Below, piece by piece: positions 16,900 to 26,600 of a stretch of 64,000 nt of DNA. How positions within the stretch are numbered: position 1 is the first letter of the stretch; every line of letters begins with the position of its first letter. The notes below the pieces were generated by a model, which saw only the letters and a program-made list of their open reading frames with translations, was not told the DNA's origin and did not search any database. Source of the stretch: Flammeovirgaceae bacterium UBA5585 (lineage in GTDB: Bacteria; Bacteroidota; Bacteroidia; Cytophagales; Cyclobacteriaceae); the NCBI GenBank assembly GCA_002425185.1, contig DILT01000010.1:62001-126000 (forward strand). The letters are read 5' to 3'. Made by a program: the position numbers and the translations under genes.

Positions 16900-17667
16900 A
16901 TGCCCCGAATAATTAAATATGTTTTCTACGATATCCTCCGAACGAGATTCATCCTGTTGTATACGATGTTTCTTCTGTTGAGTACCATCGCCATGTTTCA
17001 ACTGGACACGGACAGTTCGAAGGTAATTTTGAGTTTAATGAATGTGGTACTCATGGTGGTTCCGTTGGTAAGTGTGGTGTTTACAACCATTCATTTCTAC
17101 AATTCCTATGAGTTTATCGAACTGATGCTGGCTCAGCCGGTAAACAGACCGGTAATTTTTCTGGGTGAATATTTTGCGGTAGCCTTGTCGCTATGTTTTG
17201 CGTTTACAGCAGGTGTGGGTATACCTATGGTGATGTATGGAGCAGGTATGCAGGGATTTACTTTATTGTATTCGGGCCTTATGCTCACATTGGTGTTTGT
17301 TTCATTAGCCTTTCTTTCCTCCGTGCTTACACGCGATAAAGCAAAAGCCATTGGTGTAGCACTCTTGTTCTGGTTTTATTTTTCACTGATCTACGATGGG
17401 TTATTAATGTGGATTATCTATTCCTTCAGTGATTATCCACTAGAGAAGGCTACCTTGGTGCTGGTATCCCTAAACCCGATAGACCTGGCCAGGATTTTAA
17501 TGTTGCTTCAATTGGATATCTCAGCATTGATGGGTTATACAGGAGCTTTCTACAAAGATTTTTTTGGGAGCTCGCTTGGTGTAATTTTCTCAACGTCCGT
17601 ATTAACTATTTGGATTTTGCTTCCGGTGGTCATTGCCCTTCAGATTTTTAAACGCAAAGATCTATAA
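16900..17667 (+). CDS. nosY: NosY ABC transporter permease
   Basis: A 255-residue ABC-2-type permease with six hydrophobic helices and the family pattern N-S-Y-E-F-I-E-L-M-L-A-Q-P-V after helix 2. It forms the membrane part of the NosDFY complex. The 49-bp leader holds CAAC-rich repeat sequence related to that before argS. Confidence 0.93.
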   Translation: MPRIIKYVFYDILRTRFILLYTMFLLLSTIAMFQLDTDSSKVILSLMNVVLMVVPLVSVVFTTIHFYNSYEFIELMLAQPVNRPVIFLGEYFAVALSLCFAFTAGVGIPMVMYGAGMQGFTLLYSGLMLTLVFVSLAFLSSVLTRDKAKAIGVALLFWFYFSLIYDGLLMWIIYSFSDYPLEKATLVLVSLNPIDLARILMLLQLDISALMGYTGAFYKDFFGSSLGVIFSTSVLTIWILLPVVIALQIFKRKDL

Positions 17668-17668
17668 C

Positions 17669-18103
17669 ATGAAATGGCTCGTTCTTCTCCATGTGCTGGG
17701 GGCTTGTGTGTGGGCAGGCGGGCATCTGGTACTATCGATTGGGTTTTTGCCACAAGCGTTGAAACATCGCGACCTTTCCATTATTCAGCATTTTGAAAAG
17801 CATTACGAACGTGTAGGAATACCCGCGCTGTTACTTCAGGTAATAACCGGTGTGTGGATGGGAACGATTTATATGCCGGTAGGTTCATGGCTTACGCTGG
17901 CTTCGCCACATCATGTGTATCTATGGACGAAATTTGCTTTACTGGCGGGCACCATAGTATTGGCAGTTCATGCCCGGTTTTTTATTATACCCAGGCTAAC
18001 CATAGAGAAGCTTTCATCGCTTGCAATGCACATCATACTGGCAACCATCCTGGCTGTTGGGTTTGTTGTAACCGGTTTAAGTTTCAGGTTTTCTTACCCA
18101 TAG
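17669..18103 (+). CDS. CopD-like four-helix membrane protein
   Basis: A 144-residue protein with four hydrophobic helices and conserved His positions (L-H-V-L-G at the start, G-G-H-L-V-L in helix 1, H-A-R-F in helix 3). The pattern fits the CopD/DUF2269-like family, whose members bind haem or copper in the membrane. It starts one base after the nosY stop and is therefore part of the nos transcript; a role in copper or electron supply to NosZ is inferred. Confidence 0.7.
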   Translation: MKWLVLLHVLGACVWAGGHLVLSIGFLPQALKHRDLSIIQHFEKHYERVGIPALLLQVITGVWMGTIYMPVGSWLTLASPHHVYLWTKFALLAGTIVLAVHARFFIIPRLTIEKLSSLAMHIILATILAVGFVVTGLSFRFSYP

Positions 18104-18155
18104 GTGTTGATCTTTTAATTCCATAGATTTAAAAAAAATATTATCTAACGACTAA

Positions 18156-19355
18156 ATGTGCAATTTTAGTAGAGCGTTTTTTGTGATTATGATTGGGTTT
18201 GTCGTTATAAGTTGCACGAACCATCGCCCAATTCAAGTGGAAGTTGTTTCCAACCTTGTTCAGCCTGGCAGTGGCGAGCCTTGGTTGTTCACCAACCCAC
18301 GGGGCCATGTTTTGTTCTCCTGGATTGAACGACAGGATACTCTTAATTTTTTCAAGTTGGCTGTTTGGCAGGATAACGCATGGACCGAACCCAGGGTAAT
18401 GGCGAGTGGAACGGATTGGTTTGTCAATTGGGCTGATTACCCGATTGCTATTTCGAATGGCCATGATAACTATATTGCCCACTTCCTTAAAAAATCAGGT
18501 GAAGGGATATTCGAGTACGATGTAAGCGTAATAACATCACCTGATGGAAAAACATGGTCAACACCATTTACCCTCCATGATGATGGAAAGGAAGCTGAGC
18601 ATGGTTTTGTTTCGTGGATACCGTATGGGGAAAACTTTTTTGTTTCCTGGCTTGATGGCCGAAACACGGTAATTGATGATACCACCAGTCATGCGGATCA
18701 TGATCATCATGGAGAGATGAGCCTTCGTGCGGCTGTTTTAAATACTGATGGAAAGAAACTTGATGAATGGGAATTGGATATATGTACCTGTGATTGCTGC
18801 CAGACAACCTCAGCAATAACCTCCAACGGCCCTGTGGTGATCTATCGTGATCGGTCTGATGAGGAAGTTCGCGATATTTCCATTGTTAGATTGATCGACA
18901 AGCAATGGACAAAACCAAAACCTGTTTATCAGGATAATTGGGAAATCAATGGTTGCCCGGTAAATGGCCCCCGATGTGAAGCAATCAATAACGCCCTAGC
19001 CATCGCCTGGTTTACGATGGCAGATAATGTTCCAGCGGTAAAGGTTATTTTTTCTGCTGATGGTGGCGAAACTTTTGATGAACCCATTCGAATTGATGAT
19101 GGCGACCCCAATGGCAGGGTGGATTTGGTGATGCTGGATGAAAATACCGCGTTGGTGAGCTGGATGGAAGGATCTCAAATCAGGATTGTGTCGGTGAATA
19201 AAAATGGATCGAAAGGAAAATCTATAGTTGTGGCTTCCTCCTCACAAGCTCGTGCCAGCGGCTTTCCGCAACTCACCAAAACAAAAGATGGTGCCATGAT
19301 GGCCTGGACGGACGAAGAATCCAAAAGTATTAAAACAGCGTTGATCAAATGGTGA
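18156..19355 (+). CDS. Sialidase-like beta-propeller lipoprotein with Cys and His clusters
   Basis: A 399-residue lipoprotein (lipobox Cys20, V-V-I-S-C) with Asp-box blades such as S-P-D-G-K-T-W (128-134) and S-A-D-G-G-E-T-F, giving a sialidase-type beta-propeller. Two features look like metal sites: a His cluster S-H-A-D-H-D-H-H (His179, 182, 184, 185) and a Cys cluster C210-T-C-D-C-C215, with a second pair Cys267/Cys274. The glycosidase catalytic set was not identified. Given its place at the end of the nos cluster, a periplasmic copper or redox role is a reasonable guess, not a demonstrated one. The gene overlaps the haemoglobin gene by 7 bases. Confidence 0.75.
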   Translation: MCNFSRAFFVIMIGFVVISCTNHRPIQVEVVSNLVQPGSGEPWLFTNPRGHVLFSWIERQDTLNFFKLAVWQDNAWTEPRVMASGTDWFVNWADYPIAISNGHDNYIAHFLKKSGEGIFEYDVSVITSPDGKTWSTPFTLHDDGKEAEHGFVSWIPYGENFFVSWLDGRNTVIDDTTSHADHDHHGEMSLRAAVLNTDGKKLDEWELDICTCDCCQTTSAITSNGPVVIYRDRSDEEVRDISIVRLIDKQWTKPKPVYQDNWEINGCPVNGPRCEAINNALAIAWFTMADNVPAVKVIFSADGGETFDEPIRIDDGDPNGRVDLVMLDENTALVSWMEGSQIRIVSVNKNGSKGKSIVVASSSQARASGFPQLTKTKDGAMMAWTDEESKSIKTALIKW

Positions 19356-19720
19356 ATACTGATCGTCATGATATTTCTAACCACGATGATGTAAAAGTGC
19401 TGATAGATCAATTTTACGCGAAGGTAAATATGGATTCATTATTGGCGCCTGTGTTTGCTCATGTAGATTGGCCGCACCATCTGCCCATTATATACAACTT
19501 CTGGTCATCGGTATTGTTGGGCGATAGATCGTACAGCGGAAATCCACTGGCGAAGCACCTGAACTTAAAAATTGGGAAGGAGCATTTTACGCGTTGGCTT
19601 GAACTTTTTACCAGTACGGTAGATGAACATTTTTCAGGCTTCAATGCCAATGAGGCCAAAAACAGGGCACAAACTATTGCAGATCTATTTCAGCATAAGA
19701 TGGGATTTATTTCTGATTAA
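19349..19720 (+). CDS. Group III truncated haemoglobin
   Basis: A 123-residue globin of the 2-on-2 class, group III: H-L-P-I-I-Y-N-F-W-S-S-V-L-L-G in helices B-E, a K-H-L-N-L segment, H-F-T-R-W-L-E-L-F with the likely proximal His, and the closing helix with R-A-Q-T-I-A. Such globins bind O2 or NO and are associated with microaerobic life or nitrosative protection. Overlap with the preceding gene puts it at the end of the nos transcript, which fits NO/N2O chemistry. Confidence 0.9.
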   Translation: MVNTDRHDISNHDDVKVLIDQFYAKVNMDSLLAPVFAHVDWPHHLPIIYNFWSSVLLGDRSYSGNPLAKHLNLKIGKEHFTRWLELFTSTVDEHFSGFNANEAKNRAQTIADLFQHKMGFISD

Positions 19721-19759
19721 TCCCCACGGCTTTTTGGTGATGTTGCTAACGATATTTTT

Positions 19760-20254
19760 TTAAGCCGAAATCACTTTAATCATTTTTTGAAACAGTAAAG
19801 AATTTGGTATCGTGATTACTTCATTGGCCTCAGTTTCGAGGGTTGTGAAAAAGGCACCGATATCTTTAATTTTTCCGGTAAGCGGATAGTCTTTGTCTAA
19901 AATACTGATGCTGTCGCCCACCTTAGCGGGATGGCTAACAAATAGCAAGATACTGGCCGTTACGTTAGAGAGCATAGACCATTGCGCAAAGAGTGCAATG
20001 CCAAGAATAGCCACAAAGGAAGACAGGAAAAGAACGAGCTCATTTTGATCAACTCCCCAAATGAACAGCAGCGTAACAGCAGCAGCCAGGTATAACCCGA
20101 TGGTGATAACCTTAAGGGTAAACGTGGTGCGGTCTCTTTGCAGGTGGTAACGGTTTCCGATCCTTCGTATCGTTCCTTTGGTAAAGAGGTTAATAATGAC
20201 CAGCCCAACCAGCACCAATGCAGTTTCAATAATTTTCAAATGAAGTGGTTCCAT
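19760..20254 (-). CDS. Small MscS-type mechanosensitive channel protein
   Basis: A 164-residue protein with three hydrophobic segments and the MscS beta-domain start (H-P-A-K-V-G-D-S-I-S-I, then G-K-I-K-D-I-G-A-F-F-T-T-L-E-T, then I-T-I-P-N-S-L-L). It stops after this domain and lacks the large C-terminal vestibule of E. coli MscS (286 residues). The family opens under membrane tension. It is convergent with the globin gene. Confidence 0.85.
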   Translation of the reverse strand: MEPLHLKIIETALVLVGLVIINLFTKGTIRRIGNRYHLQRDRTTFTLKVITIGLYLAAAVTLLFIWGVDQNELVLFLSSFVAILGIALFAQWSMLSNVTASILLFVSHPAKVGDSISILDKDYPLTGKIKDIGAFFTTLETEANEVITIPNSLLFQKMIKVISA

Positions 20255-20338
20255 GATTTAAAGATTAAAAAGGTTAAAGGTAGGTAAAGAGATGAATGCA
20301 TCATCAGCCCTGTTCAGAAAAGGAAGAATAAATCTGAT

Positions 20339-20803
20339 TTAATAATTCCCAAAATGCACATGGGCAATTTTGGCTTGTTCACCTTCATCCCTGATGACAA
20401 CAAAAGTACAAGGGCCTTGTTGCACGCTATCCCGGGGCGTTTGCTGATCGCCAAAAAACCAGATGGCATCGACCACTGCAGTGGTCCCATGCAATGTAAT
20501 GTGCATTTCCTCCAGCCATAACGCTTTGACAGGAGTCTTTCCATCAGTAACAAATCCAAATCCTTCATGGTGGGGTTTTAGTTGATCAAAACCTTTGATG
20601 AGTCCTTTTTTCTCGGATGAGAAATAAGTAAGGTCTGATGAATTCCAGAAAATGTCATCCAACTGATTGGTATCATAGCTGCTCCAAAGCTTAAGCCATT
20701 GCTGCATAAGTGCTTCAACTTGTTGTTGACTTAACCCAGTATCTTGCCGGGCGCATGATAGTATTGAAAAAGAGATTAGCAATAAAGCAATTTTGGATTT
20801 CAT
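20339..20803 (-). CDS. SnoaL/DUF4440-like lipoprotein
   Basis: A 154-residue lipoprotein (lipobox Cys around residue 17, I-L-S-C-A) with the NTF2-like fold of DUF4440 proteins: V-E-A-L-M-Q-Q-W near the start, W-N-S-S-D-L-T-Y-F, and a closing strand E-Q-A-K-I-A-H-V-H-F. Members are small-ligand or assembly proteins of varied use; no function can be assigned. The sibling at 38056-38538 belongs to the same fold class but is not exported. Confidence 0.65.
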   Translation of the reverse strand: MKSKIALLLISFSILSCARQDTGLSQQQVEALMQQWLKLWSSYDTNQLDDIFWNSSDLTYFSSEKKGLIKGFDQLKPHHEGFGFVTDGKTPVKALWLEEMHITLHGTTAVVDAIWFFGDQQTPRDSVQQGPCTFVVIRDEGEQAKIAHVHFGNY

Positions 20804-20850
20804 ACGATTATCAGGTTAGAGTGATAAATTTACCACTATAGCTATGAGAT

Positions 20851-21459
20851 TTACTTATTTTTCTCAAGCTGCTTCTTCAGGTTGATGAATGAAATGTAGG
20901 GCCCTTCGGCCATAGCCATGTTTACCAACCATACTGGTACAGAGCCACCCGGGTCTATGCTCATGGTATACACAACATTTATATTACTATTTACTTTTTT
21001 CACTTCCCATTGTGCATGGGAGAAGGGTACGCGAACTAATCCTTTGGTTTCGGGATGATCTGTTGGAAAGGTTTTAACGGTAAATTGAATGTGATCTTTT
21101 TCAGCGAAGCGTTTAACTGAAAACTGTGCAATTAATTCTCGGTTATCCACAGGCCAGGGTGCGTCAATCTCTGAGCGGGTGATCATGGTTCCGTCATCAT
21201 GGTGTTTCAGTATTTCAGCGGATGTCATGTTGTATTGCCAGTTGGGGTAGTTGGCCACATTGCGTAGAAAGTTTTCAAGTTCTTCAAGTGTTGTATTTTT
21301 TACCATGAACTCAGCCTTAAGGGTTTTAAAGCGGTCATTATCCGATTTGCAGGTATATACTTTGATTTCATCTTCGTTTTTCCGCAGCACACAATTATCA
21401 AATTGTGCATGGCCAAGAGTTACTATGAGAATAAGAGCTATGCAGCTAATCAGTCGCAT
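20851..21459 (-). CDS. START-domain protein, exported
   Basis: A 202-residue protein with an N-terminal signal peptide (about 18 residues, ending G-H-A-Q) and a START lipid-binding domain, seen in L-R-N-V-A-N-Y-P-N-W, the S-E-I-D-A-P-W-P-V-D-N-R-E strand, and N-V-V-Y-T-M-S-I-D-P-G-G-S-V-P-V-W-L-V-N. START domains bind a single lipid or hydrophobic molecule. It lies 6 bp from the acyltransferase gene on the same strand, which suggests a shared role in lipids. Confidence 0.8.
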   Translation of the reverse strand: MRLISCIALILIVTLGHAQFDNCVLRKNEDEIKVYTCKSDNDRFKTLKAEFMVKNTTLEELENFLRNVANYPNWQYNMTSAEILKHHDDGTMITRSEIDAPWPVDNRELIAQFSVKRFAEKDHIQFTVKTFPTDHPETKGLVRVPFSHAQWEVKKVNSNINVVYTMSIDPGGSVPVWLVNMAMAEGPYISFINLKKQLEKNK

Positions 21460-21465
21460 GGAATA

Positions 21466-22794
21466 TTACCGGTATTGGTGTTGCGCACTTTCCAGCAAGG
21501 TAATAATTTCTTGGCGCTGCTGACTGAACCATTGCAATGCATTCTTTTCCTTTTTAAAGATTCTGTAGTACGCAAAGGTACTCCTTGAATTACGCAGGCG
21601 CTTGTAATACTGGAGCACAAAAAATCCGGTTAAGGGCATGATTACAGTCAGCGCCAGTAGTGTGTATGGGGTAGGGGCAACCTGCCATCCCAGTATGTAC
21701 ATCAGGGTGTAATATAGAGGGAAGGTAAAAATTCCGGCTGTCATCATAATGGGTGCACGATACTCTTCATCGCTGGAAATCCACCGTGCTATTTTTGAGG
21801 GAATGATGAATGGAATGTAATTGAACAACAGACCGGTAACATAAACCGGAAATCCGCTAATGAGGTACAGAATATACCGAATTAACTTTTCGGTACCAAT
21901 TTTCTCCGATTTCTCTATCAGGTAATCGCTTACCTTAAATTCTTTAATGGTGGCAAAGTAGTTGTCGATTTTTTCTTTTACTTCGCGCACCAGTTTTGGG
22001 TTGGTATCCTGAAAATAATGCAAGGCCTTTACGATGTTTTGTGTCAGGTTTACGTTCAGGTTTTTAATGCGGCTATCTTCACTGATTTGTTTTTTGTAGA
22101 TCAATTCAATTTTTCGCACCAGGTCATCCGCTTCTTTATCTTCTGTTATAACAATTAATTCGGCCAGTCGTTTTTGAATTTCTTGTGTGAGGGCATTTAC
22201 CGCGCCCACCGGATCGCGCTGATAGTGTTCCTGGTAATCTTTCACATCGAACGCCTGACCAATGTTAATTTCCACTGACTCGCGGAAGCGCGTAGGGTTG
22301 GAATAATTCAACCCAATAGGAAGGAGTTTAAGCGGTAGTTTAAAATCCTGTTGGTGTTCTGCCCCTAAAGCAATACGTGCCGTGCCTGTTTTTATGGGTC
22401 GTAATTTTCGTTCGTTAATGCTGTTGCCCTCCGGGAATACCAGCAGAATACCACCACCGGTTAAAAATTCAAAGCACTTCTGAAAAGCAGAAAGATTTTT
22501 CTCATCGCGTTTATCCGTTACATCCTGCTTGCGGTATACCGGTATAGTATTAAACTGGTTCAGCACCGCGCGTGCGGCTGCCGTTTTAAAAATGCTGCCA
22601 TTAGCCAGAAAGTGAACCTGACGGGGAAGTATAACCAAGGCCGCCAGTATCGGATCCATAAAGGTGTTGGGATGGTTACCCATCACAATAAGCGGTTGGG
22701 TTGAGGGAATATTCTCCTTGCCATGAATAGTAATTTTCTGAAAGAATATTTTCAGTGCTATGCGTATGACAATGCTCAAAACGAAGTACAGCAT
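21466..22794 (-). CDS. PlsC-like lysophospholipid acyltransferase with C-terminal membrane domain
   Basis: A 442-residue protein. The N-terminal half is a glycerolipid acyltransferase domain: N-H41-P-N-T-F-M-D47 (catalytic His and Asp, in the HX5D spacing of this subfamily), the F-P-E-G substrate motif and the P-I-K-T-G-T-A-R block. The C-terminal third has several hydrophobic segments. Expected reaction: acylation of lysophosphatidate or a related glycerolipid at the inner membrane. Substrate not readable. Confidence 0.85.
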   Translation of the reverse strand: MLYFVLSIVIRIALKIFFQKITIHGKENIPSTQPLIVMGNHPNTFMDPILAALVILPRQVHFLANGSIFKTAAARAVLNQFNTIPVYRKQDVTDKRDEKNLSAFQKCFEFLTGGGILLVFPEGNSINERKLRPIKTGTARIALGAEHQQDFKLPLKLLPIGLNYSNPTRFRESVEINIGQAFDVKDYQEHYQRDPVGAVNALTQEIQKRLAELIVITEDKEADDLVRKIELIYKKQISEDSRIKNLNVNLTQNIVKALHYFQDTNPKLVREVKEKIDNYFATIKEFKVSDYLIEKSEKIGTEKLIRYILYLISGFPVYVTGLLFNYIPFIIPSKIARWISSDEEYRAPIMMTAGIFTFPLYYTLMYILGWQVAPTPYTLLALTVIMPLTGFFVLQYYKRLRNSRSTFAYYRIFKKEKNALQWFSQQRQEIITLLESAQHQYR

Positions 22795-22866
22795 GTGGCA
22801 AAGCTAGGGAAAGTTTGGTGTTGTAATGCTGGCCATCGTGTTGAGGTATACCGCCAGGGCGTGACA

Positions 22867-23460
22867 TCAAATTAAAATCTTGTGCCCCTGCAATTCCAGT
22901 TTTCCTTCTTTCTCCATGCGTTTAATGGTACGGATAACGGTCTCTACCCGAAGGCTGGTCATGTCGGCCAGTTGCTGGCGGGTGTAGGGCATTACAATTT
23001 TGCCTTGATGGCTGGTATTCATTTTCGATTTCAGGTATTTTAAAATGGTAAGGATGCGGTGCTCGGGATCGTGCGATGAAATTTCGGTCAGGATCATCGA
23101 CTTGTATTGAAGCCGGTTGCACAACACATGGTCAAGTTTAAGGTGCAGCTCGAAGTTGTTTTTTAGCAATTCCAGAAAATCCTTTTTCGCCAATCGCCAC
23201 ACCTTTCCTGGTGTAAGGGCTATGGCTGTGCTGGGGTACGGAAAATCCCCGAATAAGGGCGGTTCACCAAAACTTTCGCCTGCATTGAAAATGCCCTGCG
23301 TAAACTCCTGGCCTTCATGATTGAGAATGTACATGCGCACCTGACCTTCCTCTACCTGAAAAAATTCATGCGCTGATTCGCCTTCCTCAAAAAGCACCTG
23401 GTCTTTCCGCATGCGTACGGAACGGGCGTTGTACTGTTGTAATAGTTTAGCGGGTATCAC
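22867..23460 (-). CDS. Crp/Fnr family transcription regulator without iron-sulfur cysteines
   Basis: A 197-residue regulator: cyclic-nucleotide-type beta-barrel (about 20-115), dimerisation helix, and a winged HTH (about 145-197). The recognition helix reads R-V-E173-T-V-I-R177, close to FNR (V-E-T-I-S-R), whose Glu and Arg read the G-A of TTGAT half sites. No N-terminal cysteine cluster exists, so it cannot carry the FNR 4Fe-4S cluster; it may sense through haem, NO, another ligand, or not bind one. It is divergent from nifJ across a gap that holds an FNR-like box. It is a candidate reader of the palindromes found across the window (inference). Confidence 0.88.
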   Translation of the reverse strand: MIPAKLLQQYNARSVRMRKDQVLFEEGESAHEFFQVEEGQVRMYILNHEGQEFTQGIFNAGESFGEPPLFGDFPYPSTAIALTPGKVWRLAKKDFLELLKNNFELHLKLDHVLCNRLQYKSMILTEISSHDPEHRILTILKYLKSKMNTSHQGKIVMPYTRQQLADMTSLRVETVIRTIKRMEKEGKLELQGHKILI

Positions 23461-23551
23461 GTGGCGATGATGGCAGAAAGTTAAGAATTACACGGGCTAA
23501 TCTCAATTTCTGGCGTTCAGATTATGCATTTAAATCGGTTGCGGTTGCATA

Positions 23552-23617
23552 CTGACATAAATCATATGCTCATCTGATGAGCGACAGGTTACAGGGGAGC
23601 TGTATGAAATAACTTCC
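23552..23617 (+). promoter_or_regulatory. FNR-like operator and -7 element upstream of nifJ
   Basis: CTGACATAAATCAT at 23552-23565 is a TGAY-N4-RTCA palindrome. A TAACTTCC element starts at 23610, again 51.5 bp from the palindrome centre, as before usp/ccoI, ccoNO and the usp pair. nifJ starts at 23638. The -7 element matches TAnnTT only, so it is the weakest of the four. The box could also affect the divergent regulator gene starting at 23460. Confidence 0.6.
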
Positions 23618-23637
23618 TACCATTAAATCATACCGCC

Positions 23638-26600
23638 ATGGCCAAAGAAAAAAAATCCGCTTACATCAATACCGATGGAAATACCGCTGTTGCCAACATT
23701 GCCTATGCGTTTAGCGAAGTGGCAGCCATCTATCCTATAACCCCTTCCTCCGACATGGGCGAACGAGCGGATGGTTGGTCGGCCGAAGGACGTAAAAATA
23801 TTTTTGGTGAACAGGTGGATGTCGTACAAATGCAATCGGAGGCCGGTGCTGCCGGTGCCATCCATGGCGCGTTATCGGGTGGAGCTATGGCTACAACATT
23901 CACCGCTTCACAGGGGCTCATGCTTATGGTGCCCAACATGTTCAAGATTGCCGGTGAAATGATCCCCACGGTGTTCCATGTTTCAGCGCGATCATTGGCC
24001 TGTCAGGCCTTATCCATTTTTGGCGATCATTCTGATGTGATGGCCACCCGCGGAACAGGTTTCGCTTTGCTGGCCTCGGGTAATGTGCAGGAAGCGCAGG
24101 ACATGGCTGCGATTGCTCATCTTTCGACTTTGGAAGCGCGTATTCCTTTTCTTCATTTTTTCGATGGCTTCCGTACCTCTCACTCGATTCAAAAGATTGT
24201 CCCTATAGAATACACTGAACTTAAGTCGATGCTCGACATGAAATATGTTGAGGAGTTTAGAAAGCTGGCCTTAAAGCCTGAGGCCCCCGTATGTAAAGTA
24301 GGCGCGCAAAATCCGGATGTATATTTCCAGGGAAGGGAAACGGTTAACAAATATTATGATGCCTGCCCGCCAATTGTAAAAAAATACATGGACTTGTTTG
24401 CCAAAAAAACTGGCCGGCAATACAAGCTCTATGAATACGTTGGTGACCCGAAGGCAACAAAAATGCTTATCTCCATGGGATCATCCACTGAAACCATTGA
24501 AGAGACGATCAACTACCTGACGAAAAAGGGCGAGAAGGTTGGTGCAGTAAAAGTAAGGTTGTACAGGCCTTTCGCACTGGAAGATTTTCTGGAAGTTATA
24601 CCGGCTACAGTAAAGAAAATTGCCGTGCTCGACCGCACTAAAGAACCCGGATCGTTGGGTGAGCCACTTTTCTTAGATGTGGTTACGGCCCTTCGCACCC
24701 GACCTGAAATTCAAATCATCGGTGGTCGTTACGGTTTGTCATCCAAAGAGTTTACACCGTCTATGGTAAAAGGGGTGTTCGATCATCTCGATAACAATGG
24801 CTGGCATGGATTTACGGTGGGCATCAACGATGATGTTACCCATAAATCAATTCCGGTAAAAGAAGAGATTGATACCGAGCAGGAAGGCATTGTGCGTTGC
24901 AAGTTCTGGGGTTACGGTTCGGATGGTACGGTAAGTGCCAACAAGAATGCAATCAAAATTATTGGTGAAAGCACCGATCTTTTTGTTCAAGGCTATTTTC
25001 AATACGACTCCAATAAATCCGGAGGCTATACGGTTTCCCATCTGCGTTTCGGCAAGAATAAAATTCAATCCGAATACTTATTGAATAAAGTTGATTTTGT
25101 TGCCTTGCACCGGCCGCAATACATTGGCCAGTACGATATTCTGGAAGGTATTACCGAAGGCGGAACCTTCCTGATCAATAGCAGTCAGAAACCCGAAAAT
25201 ATTTTCAGGTTGTTTACCCGCGACATGCAGGAAACCATCTGGAAGAAAAAAATAAAAGTGTTCGCTATTGATGCCTCCAAAATTGCCAAGAGTGTTGGCC
25301 TGGGCGGAAGAATAAATTCTGTTATGCAAACAGCGTTCTTCAAAGTTTCGGGTGTTGTGCCCGAGAAGGAGGCGATAGCGTTGATCAAGGATCACATCGA
25401 AAAGCAATTCGCCCGCAAGGGTAAAGAAATTGTGGAGATGAATTGGAAAGCCATTGATGTTACCTGTGAAAATATTTTTGAAGTTCCCATACCGGCTGAA
25501 GCTGATAAGTTTGCGGAGATCAGTGAGCTGATTCCTGCTGGTTCCGATGACTATGCACGCTTGGTAGTTGATCCGATTTTACGCTTGAAAGGTGACAGCA
25601 TACCGGTATCGCGTATGCCGCTTAATGGCGCGGTGCCTACCGGTACCAAAAAACTAGAGTATCGCGGTGTGCCAGGCAATCCAGCTATCTGGATTGATAA
25701 GCTTCCGTTTGTTCAGGAACCCTACATTGCCGAACCGTATATCGAGTACCCTCCAAGCTGTTCGGGTTGTGGTGAAGTGCCTTACATCCACTTGGCCACG
25801 CAACTCTTTGGCGATCGGATGATCATCGCGAATGCAACAGGTTGTACTTCTATTTATGGTGGTACTTTTCCTACCACGCCCTATACTAAAGATAAAAAAG
25901 GCAGGGGGCCAGCATGGGCCAACTCACTCTTTGAAGATAATGCTGAGTTTGGTTTTGGTATCCGCCTGGCGGTTGATGCAAACCGGAAGCAGTTGAGGAC
26001 AAATGCAGAAATAGTATTGCCAAAGCTGACAAGCAAAGAAGTAAAAGCAGCTCTTGAAAAAGCGCTCACCTTATTTAATGAGCACACCAATGAAGCAAAA
26101 GATCATGCCGACCAGTTAAAAGTGTTGTTGGCACAAGAATTAAAATCCATCGCAAAAGAAGACAAGCCTTTATTGGATAAGGTAATTGAACTGCAGGATT
26201 ACTTTGTTGATAAGAGTGTGTGGATTTTTGGTGGCGATGGCTGGGCCTACGACATCGGCTTTGGCGGCCTTGATCATGTAATGGCTTCCAATAAAAATGT
26301 AAACATCCTGGTGTTGGATACTGAAGTGTATTCCAACACGGGTGGTCAGGCATCAAAAGCAACACCGCGGGGAGCTGTGGCCAAGTTTGCTTCTGATGGT
26401 AAAAAGATGGGTAAGAAAAACCTGGGCTTAATGATGACAACCTATGGCAACGCTTATGTGGCCGTTGTGAATATGGGGATGGATCGGGAGAAAACAGCGT
26501 TGGCTTTTGTAGAAGCAGAAAAACACAACGGTCCTTCCATCATCATTGCTTACTCACCGTGTATTGCCCACGGTTATGACATGAAGTTTGCGAAAAAGCA

